Below, in pieces: positions 57,673 through 62,573 of a stretch of 62,573 nucleotides of DNA. Each line of letters starts with the position of its first letter. Within the stretch, counting starts at the first letter, position 1. The stretch spans positions 1 through 62,573 of the forward strand of contig CAYXBQ010000012.1 in assembly GCA_964463375.1 (NCBI GenBank), given 5' to 3'. The position numbers were made by a program, and so were the translations under genes. The notes under the pieces were generated by a model. It saw nothing but the letters and a program-made list of their open reading frames with translations. It had not been told where the DNA came from and ran no database searches. This DNA is from UMGS1696 sp964463375. Lineage in GTDB: Bacteria > Bacillota > Clostridia > Oscillospirales > CAG-272.

Positions 57673-59103
57673 TCAAAAATGGAAATAGATAAAGGGATTG
57701 AAGCTCCCTGTCACCAGCTTGATGTAGGCATACAGGAAAATGCACCACGCTCCCACTTTGCGCAATGCGTACCATGCCTGGGAGACAATCGTTCCTGTGT
57801 GTTCCACCAGCTTCTGTTGTATACAACGGTTTAGCCACGGCAGAACCGGCACCGACACGACTGCACAACATAGCCACTCGATCCAATATTGTCGGATATA
57901 GTATGTTGCTTGTCTTACACCCACACCTGTACCACTGCCAAACATCGACGCAATGTAGGAAACCGCACCGGTCAGCGAATCTGCACGGAAGAACACCCAG
58001 CCTATGACGACCACGAGCATCGTTCCTGCCCATCGACATGGCTGGGGTATTTTTGTCAGCGCATCCCGGAATACAAATTTTTCGAGCAGCAGAAACGCCG
58101 CATAATAGAGTCCCCACACTATAAATGTCCAGTTTGCCCCATGCCATAATCCTGTGAGAAACCACACCACCAACAGATTGCGGATCTGCTTTGCCACAGA
58201 ACAACGATTGCCGCCCAAGGGAATGTACACATAATCCCGGAACCAACGAGACAGCGTGATATGCCACCGTCGCCAAAATTCTGTAACGGATGTGGCTATA
58301 TATGGATAATCGAAGTTCTCCGGAAAGCGAAAACCGAAGATCTTGCCCAATCCGATCGCCATATCGGAGTAACCGGAGAAATCGAAGTAAATTTGGAAGA
58401 AATAGGCAAACGCCCCTACCCAGGCAGCAGAGGTCGGCAGCTCCGCCAAAGGGATTTGGAACACCTCGCCAGCGATCTCTCCCATAGACCCGGACAGCAG
58501 CATTTTCTTGCCAAACCCCAGCATGAACCGGGTAATCCCCTCGGAAAATCCAGCCAACGTGTATTGTCGAAAAGACAGTTCTTTCTCTACATCCGTGTAA
58601 TTCACAATGGGTCCTGCCACAAGCTGGGGGAACAGGATGATGTACAGCAGCACCCAAAACGGATTTTTCTGCACAGCGCATCGGCCCATGTACACGTCCA
58701 GCAGGTAGCTCATGCCCTGAAACGTGTAGAACGAAATGCCCAGTGGCAGCACGATCTCCGGCACAGCAAACGAAAAGCCCAAAAGGTTTACCGTAGACAC
58801 AGCAAACGCTGCATACTTGAAGTATAAAAGCATCGTCAGATTCAATATCACAGCACACCACAGGATACAACGTCTTTGTGACATTGTATGTATCTTCGAA
58901 AGCAGCCGTGCGCCGGTATAGTTCAGTACCACGGAAAGAAGCAGCAGTCCTGTATACCGAATGCCACCGAAGGAGTAAAAAACCAGACTAAAGAAAATGA
59001 GTATCCCATTTCTCACGGTTACATATCGGCTGGGGCATAGGAAGTAACAACCCAGAAGCAGGGGTAAAAATACAAGCAGGAACACTGTCCCGGAAAAAAG
59101 CAT
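57673..59103 (-). CDS. MBOAT-family O-acyltransferase (AlgI/DltB-like)
   Basis: A 476-residue polytopic protein, start at 59103 set by GGAGGT eight bases upstream. Family motifs: PLGISFYTFQGMSYLLDVY near residue 135, FPQLVAGPIVNY, FFQIYFDFSGYSDMAIGLG near 240, and the catalytic His in LTGLWHGANWTFIVWG near 330. It passes an acetyl or other acyl group across the membrane; with the DHHW protein that follows it should O-acetylate an exported polysaccharide or wall polymer. The ECF-type promoter at 59151-59180 lies 48 bp upstream. Confidence 0.92.
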   Translation of the reverse strand: MLFSGTVFLLVFLPLLLGCYFLCPSRYVTVRNGILIFFSLVFYSFGGIRYTGLLLLSVVLNYTGARLLSKIHTMSQRRCILWCAVILNLTMLLYFKYAAFAVSTVNLLGFSFAVPEIVLPLGISFYTFQGMSYLLDVYMGRCAVQKNPFWVLLYIILFPQLVAGPIVNYTDVEKELSFRQYTLAGFSEGITRFMLGFGKKMLLSGSMGEIAGEVFQIPLAELPTSAAWVGAFAYFFQIYFDFSGYSDMAIGLGKIFGFRFPENFDYPYIATSVTEFWRRWHITLSRWFRDYVYIPLGGNRCSVAKQIRNLLVVWFLTGLWHGANWTFIVWGLYYAAFLLLEKFVFRDALTKIPQPCRWAGTMLVVVIGWVFFRADSLTGAVSYIASMFGSGTGVGVRQATYYIRQYWIEWLCCAVVSVPVLPWLNRCIQQKLVEHTGTIVSQAWYALRKVGAWCIFLYAYIKLVTGSFNPFIYFHF

Positions 59104-59150
59104 GGTGAAAAACCTCCGCAGAGCGAAAATCGTGAATAGGCTACTGCGTG

Positions 59151-59180
59151 TATAACGAAACGGAAAACGCAAATCCTACA
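59151..59180 (-). promoter_or_regulatory. Proposed ECF-sigma promoter of the MBOAT operon
   Basis: Minus strand TGTAG (59176-59180), 18 bp, CGTTATA (59151-59157), about 48 bp before the MBOAT start. The same two elements with the same spacing occur at 60689-60718 and 61953-61982. Confidence 0.55.
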
Positions 59181-59207
59181 AATGGTTCCGGCGTATGGCA
59201 ATGCGGT

Positions 59208-59960
59208 CTACGATTCTTTTACGGTCAAGTTCTCTGCGATCCGGACAAGCTCCTCTTTCGAAAGAAATCCCTCTACGGTGTACAGCCATGTATCGTCTGC
59301 CCATACGATGGCGTAGCTGTCATCCATCGCAAAATGGATATAGTACCCATCCTGTCCTTGGATCTGTATATCTTCGATGGTAGAATTTTCGTTATCAAAG
59401 GAAGCATCGGTGGCCTCCAGTGCCGTGATCGTAATGCTCAAGCCACGCCTTACATCCGGTCGATCGGAAAACCGATACACATACCCAATAGGACTTTCTT
59501 TGGAATCAAACAAGGCATAGTCCTTCGGGATATAGCCAAAGGTGAAATTTTCCGTATCCATCGTGTAGCCTTCCGGTATATCCGGAGTAGACGCTGGCGT
59601 ATCATACGCTGGCGTAGTATCGACTGGTGTATTGTTCGCTGTGATGGTGAAATACTTTTCGTAAAATGTAGTTGCAAAATTGCGGAAGTCTGCACCCACT
59701 TTGGGAACGGTAGCTATTAGTCCACCCAGTGTCAAACAAACCACCACAATCGCCACCTTCTTTACGCTTCCCACGGCCAAGAACGACTTCCTGCGCTTGC
59801 TCACTTTTTTGTGGTACGCTTTCCGTTCCGCTTTTGGGTACGACGCATCATAGGTGACCTTTTCCGGGAGTTCTAAAGCTTGCAGCTCTTGTTCTGCCGC
59901 ATCCAAGAATGCCTTTTGCAAAATCGTATCGAATACGGCATCGTTTAGCGATTTGTTCAT
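59208..59960 (-). CDS. Probable anti-sigma factor, DUF4367-type
   Basis: A 250-residue protein that overlaps the sigma gene by 4 bp, the usual layout for an ECF sigma and its anti-sigma. Residues 1-65 are cytoplasmic and would bind sigma; 66-88 form one membrane helix (VKKVAIVVVCLTLGGLIATVP). The outer part, from about 125, is a DUF4367-like domain (YTMDTENFTFGYIPKDYALFDS ... GYYIHFAMDDSYAIVWADDTWLYTVEGFLSKEELVRIAENL). It should hold the sigma at the membrane until an outside signal arrives. Confidence 0.83.
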   Translation of the reverse strand: MNKSLNDAVFDTILQKAFLDAAEQELQALELPEKVTYDASYPKAERKAYHKKVSKRRKSFLAVGSVKKVAIVVVCLTLGGLIATVPKVGADFRNFATTFYEKYFTITANNTPVDTTPAYDTPASTPDIPEGYTMDTENFTFGYIPKDYALFDSKESPIGYVYRFSDRPDVRRGLSITITALEATDASFDNENSTIEDIQIQGQDGYYIHFAMDDSYAIVWADDTWLYTVEGFLSKEELVRIAENLTVKES

Positions 59961-60526
59961 GACTGCCCCTCCTGTAGCATCTGCATGAGCTTCTGCCGGC
60001 CCCGAAACACACGAACACTGACATTTTTTTCTGTGATCTGCATCAGATCGGCGATCTCCCGTTCCTTCAGCCCATGCACGAATTTAAATTCACAAACCAT
60101 CCGATAGGTGTCCGGCAATGCTCGGATACATTGGAGCAGTCGTGCATAGCCATCTTCCGATACCACATAGTCCAGCGGCAGCGGTTCGGCATCCTCTAAC
60201 GTATCTGCCACCGTTTCCAGCTCCGCTTCCCGATACTGCTCACGCTTCCGCAGCCAATCGATGGCACAGCATTTCACAATGAGGCACACATAGCTGCGTG
60301 TGCGTGGCACATCCTCCAATTGTATATGATCCAGATTGTCGATGATCTTTAAGATAGCATCATGGACCACGTCCTCCTCCGTTTGGCACTGCCCCACGTA
60401 TTTTTTGGCTACCCCCAGCATCAGCCCCAGCAGATTTTCGTAGATCCATGTCAATTTATCCACATCCCGGATGTCTGCATTTTCCCTATTGTCAAGCGCA
60501 CTTATATATAACGAAACGGGTAACAA
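59957..60526 (-). CDS. ECF-type RNA polymerase sigma factor
   Basis: A 189-residue sigma factor. Region 2 runs LTWIYENLLGLMLGVAKKYVGQCQTEEDVVHDAILKIIDNLD (core binding and -10 reading), and region 4 runs LPDTYRMVCEFKFVHGLKEREIADLMQITEKNVSVRVFRGRQKLMQML (-35 reading). The start is taken as a TTG at 60526, because GGGAGGTG lies seven bases upstream; the frame extends to an ATG at 60580, which lacks such a site and lies beyond the promoter's -10. It is coupled to the anti-sigma gene by a 4 bp overlap. Confidence 0.9.
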   Translation of the reverse strand: MLPVSLYISALDNRENADIRDVDKLTWIYENLLGLMLGVAKKYVGQCQTEEDVVHDAILKIIDNLDHIQLEDVPRTRSYVCLIVKCCAIDWLRKREQYREAELETVADTLEDAEPLPLDYVVSEDGYARLLQCIRALPDTYRMVCEFKFVHGLKEREIADLMQITEKNVSVRVFRGRQKLMQMLQEGQS

Positions 60527-60568
60527 ATTTCCGCACCTCCCAAGCAAAATATGAAAATGACTGCTTTT

Positions 60569-60597
60569 ATTGTATAGCAATCCGCACCTACTATCAA
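60569..60597 (-). promoter_or_regulatory. Sigma-A promoter of the ECF sigma gene
   Basis: Minus strand TTGATA (60592-60597), 17 bp, TACAAT (60569-60574), about 43 bp upstream of the TTG start; it would give basal expression. Confidence 0.5.
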
Positions 60598-60688
60598 GCC
60601 GTTTTCACAAAATCTCCGTTTTTTCGCACCGCAAGCCGTAGTTTTTTCACCAGTACGATATCGATGTACGGTTTTGCGTTCATTTGTA

Positions 60689-60718
60689 TATAACGAATTT
60701 CAGCACCAAATATCTACA
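60689..60718 (-). promoter_or_regulatory. Proposed autoregulatory ECF-sigma promoter
   Basis: Minus strand TGTAG (60714-60718), 18 bp, CGTTATA (60689-60695). It lies 163 bp upstream of the sigma start, between the lipoprotein stop and the sigma-A promoter, as expected for self-activation. Confidence 0.55.
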
Positions 60719-60734
60719 GCAAACATAGCGGTAT

Positions 60735-61895
60735 TTACGAAAGCTGCCAGCACCAGTGTGAGCCATTCCAGATATAGCGGAAATGTCGTTCCTGCCTGTC
60801 CGTACACTCGTTTCCATCGACTACGACCACATCAAAGTTTCCGTCAGCCGCCTGCATGATCGTCATTTTCTGCCCATACAGACCCAATAGTCCAAATGTC
60901 ACAGGTCCGATATACAGCTTTCCTTCGTCATTGGTCTGCCACCAGCGTTTTCCATTATAATTCAAGACTTGCATCAATGCCGTGACATCGTCCTCTGTGA
61001 GAAAGCAACTGAAAACATATGCCAGCGTTTCCGGTGTGTCGATAGCATATCGTTCGTTCCGAAAATACAGATCCGCCTCATCTCCCGTATCCAACGGATC
61101 ATACTGTGTATTTTCGTTCAGTGCCAGTTCATAATTCACATAGCGTATCATTTTTTGAAAGTTTTCGTATATGTCCTTCTCCGTTGGCGTTTGCGTCTGG
61201 AACAATGTCTCCTTTTCTTCTTTGATCACTACACCGTTGTCGATCTCAAATGCAAAATAAGCCGTCTTCGTTAACACCTGAAAGCGCACATACGCCCCTG
61301 GATCACTCACCCGACTGACATACCGCATAGACAGCACGTCCTCCTGTGCGATCCCGACCAGCGAAAGCAGTTCCGTTTTCTCCTGCTGAACGGAAATGAA
61401 CGCATGGGACTGCATATCCACATGTATCTCGTAGTTGTCGTTTTCCTCAAATAGGGTCAGGCTGAACGTATTTTCATCATCGATCCACACACGGTACGCT
61501 CCCTCAACCTGCCAGAAAAACGCATCCCACTTCGCTGGCACGATATAGAGTGTGTCGTCATCCCATTGATGCACAGAACCGTTCCGTGAATGAAATAAGC
61601 ATGTGTCTGGGTCAGGCAAAAAGGATTCGATTTCGCCTTCTGTTGTATCGACTTCTCCTGTCCCAATCATGTCAACATCAACCGTAGTTTCTGTTTCATC
61701 GGCCGTGCTTTCTACAGCAGCAACCGTATCTATGGTTTTGCTTTCTTCTGTCTCTGAGAGTGATACGGTTTCCTGCATTTCCGTATCCGCATTCGTTTCG
61801 ATAGATTTTATTTCCCAAAAATCCTCCTGCGTCTTTTTGGTACAACCCACTGCGCAGAACAGAAGGAGACTTAGAATGATCAGGCATTTCTTCAT
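60735..61895 (-). CDS. Lipoprotein of unknown function, proposed ECF target
   Basis: A 386-residue lipoprotein from the ATG at 61895, which is eight bases from AAGGGG; an ATG six bases upstream is too close to that site. The signal MKKCLIILSLLLFCAVGC has Cys18 as the lipid site, then a long Thr/Glu-rich linker to about residue 90. The folded part has no motif I recognise; it contains YDPLDTGDEADLYFRNERYAID, LTEDDVTALMQVLNYNGKRWW and ends HFRYIWNGSHWCWQLS. It lies directly upstream of the sigma/anti-sigma pair with an ECF-type promoter of its own, so it may be a sensor or a target of the same stress response. Confidence 0.75.
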   Translation of the reverse strand: MKKCLIILSLLLFCAVGCTKKTQEDFWEIKSIETNADTEMQETVSLSETEESKTIDTVAAVESTADETETTVDVDMIGTGEVDTTEGEIESFLPDPDTCLFHSRNGSVHQWDDDTLYIVPAKWDAFFWQVEGAYRVWIDDENTFSLTLFEENDNYEIHVDMQSHAFISVQQEKTELLSLVGIAQEDVLSMRYVSRVSDPGAYVRFQVLTKTAYFAFEIDNGVVIKEEKETLFQTQTPTEKDIYENFQKMIRYVNYELALNENTQYDPLDTGDEADLYFRNERYAIDTPETLAYVFSCFLTEDDVTALMQVLNYNGKRWWQTNDEGKLYIGPVTFGLLGLYGQKMTIMQAADGNFDVVVVDGNECTDRQERHFRYIWNGSHWCWQLS

Positions 61896-61952
61896 ATACA
61901 TTTCCCCTTGCGTTTCTGGTACGGCATTCGCACCGCTTCGTGTTATTACTTA

Positions 61953-61982
61953 TATAACGGTTTTTGCATCCAAAAGTCTACA
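61953..61982 (-). promoter_or_regulatory. Proposed ECF-sigma promoter of the lipoprotein gene
   Basis: Minus strand TGTAG (61978-61982), 18 bp, CGTTATA (61953-61959), 58 bp before the start at 61895. The rest of the stretch up to 62118 shows no gene. Confidence 0.55.
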
Positions 61983-62118
61983 TTTTCCCACACATAACCC
62001 TGAATGGCTATTTCATGTGAAGCCGTCGAAGCAATTTGGTATCCAATTCCACCACGAAAAAACAAAAACCACCTGTAAACTTCTCGTATCTCATCTGAAT
62101 CGTACAAGTGTCACCGTC

Positions 62119-62136
62119 CTCGAACCAGTGACACCC
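62119..62136. repeat. Partial copy of the tRNA-Asn T-arm
   Basis: Eighteen bases (CTCGAACCAGTGACACCC) identical to 62201-62218 inside tRNA-Asn, 82 bp away. It looks like a remnant of a second tRNA or an integration scar. Confidence 0.55.
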
Positions 62137-62150
62137 ATTCCTCAGCAAAA

Positions 62151-62180
62151 CAAAAAAGCACCCCACAAACGTGAGATGCT
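62151..62180 (-). terminator. Intrinsic terminator of the rRNA-tRNA transcript
   Basis: A 10 bp stem with G-T pairs, AGCACCCCAC (62157-62166) with GTGAGATGCT (62171-62180), AAAC loop, then TTTTTT on the minus strand (62152-62157). It lies 8 bp after the tRNA 3' end. Confidence 0.75.
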
Positions 62181-62187
62181 TCTTCAC

Positions 62188-62259
62188 TCCCCCAACTGGA
62201 CTCGAACCAGTGACACCCTGATTAACAGTCAGGTGCTCTACCGACTGAGCTATGGAGGA
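62188..62259 (-). tRNA. tRNA-Asn (anticodon GTT)
   Basis: A full cloverleaf on the minus strand: acceptor TCCTCCA with TGGGGGA, D-arm AGCTCAGTCGGTAGAGC, anticodon arm CCTGA-CTGTTAA-TCAGG with GTT, and T-arm GGTTCGAGTCC. No encoded CCA. It is the last element of the rRNA operon tail. Confidence 0.95.
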
Positions 62260-62314
62260 ATATTCCCGAAAACAAACGTGAGGTTAGATGCTACTCTAAC
62301 CTCCGTCGTTTCGT

Positions 62315-62430
<116 letters not shown>

Positions 62431-62573
62431 TATAACCTTACCTGCAGGATCTCTCCCTTAGCAAGATCTTTCCTCAACCATGAGGTTGATTCATCTTAGA
62501 CCAACTTTCATCAGCCTAACTTTGGGAAAAACATTTCCTCAGAAATGTTTTTCAGAACGAGCCGGTATTCTAT
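62431..62573 (-). other. Spacer between 23S (outside the window) and 5S rRNA
   Basis: No gene is seen. It holds an inverted pair AACATTTC/GAAATGTT near 62529-62550, likely a processing stem, and the 23S 3' end should lie just beyond the right edge. Confidence 0.6.

Noticed and set aside
59151..60519. The 13-base match TATAACGAAACGG at 60507-60519 as a fourth ECF promoter
   Set aside because: It lacks TGTAG at the 18 bp distance and falls inside the first codons of the sigma gene, so it was not counted as a promoter.

Overview
The window reads as a chromosomal segment of a spore-lineage Firmicute, most likely a gut Clostridia of the Oscillospirales type. The basis is a Spo0A homologue with the diagnostic SRVERAIRHAIEVAW helix, a clostridial-order rnfCDGEAB operon, a tryptophan T-box leader, sigma-A promoters with 17 bp spacers, moderately high GC, and many lipoproteins resembling sugar-binding proteins next to unusual glycoside hydrolases. 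The taxonomic placement is inference.

Left part (1-25136), almost all on the minus strand. Genes in order of coordinate: a metallophosphoesterase, a KtrAB-type potassium uptake pair, mutY and a polysaccharide deacetylase; a sugar-processing operon (two near-duplicate Gfo/Idh/MocA dehydrogenases, a TIM-barrel isomerase and a tiny membrane protein); a solute-binding-type lipoprotein; the complete Rnf ferredoxin:NAD+ oxidoreductase operon, whose RnfG carries a huge Pro-Glu-Thr tail; upp with an RluA-type pseudouridine synthase; mtaB; and an overlapping four-gene operon of two MutS-like ATPases, a HAD phosphatase and a pyrophosphatase-like protein.

Middle part (25374-38216), mostly plus strand. 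spo0A diverges from the MutS pair. A carbohydrate region follows: a GH39-like enzyme, four members of one solute-binding lipoprotein family across the window (one frameshifted) with no permease genes, a GHL6-like hydrolase, a metallo-beta-lactamase-fold hydrolase, an AraC regulator and an FAD oxidoreductase. A 600 bp gap inside it (32810-33413) holds two convergent small-RNA units, each with its own promoter and intrinsic terminator, plus a possible 40-residue ORF.

Right part. A methyltransferase, an orphan trpB under a Trp T-box, a flotillin/NfeD pair and a DUF1836 regulator lie on the minus strand. On the plus strand asnB, a GH-like protein, an ATP-grasp ligase, an Asp/Glu racemase and a MurE ligase look like a cell-wall peptide module, possibly a D-Asp/D-Asn cross-bridge. 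Next is a damaged two-component/ABC system of the antimicrobial-peptide-sensing type: the regulator is frameshifted and fused to the kinase, and the permease is split. The end (55235-61982) holds an ECF sigma/anti-sigma pair, an MBOAT/DHHW acetylation operon and two lipoproteins. Three intergenic sites there share TGTAG-N18-CGTTATA, a likely ECF promoter. The window closes with tRNA-Asn and 5S rRNA from the tail of an rRNA operon on the minus strand.
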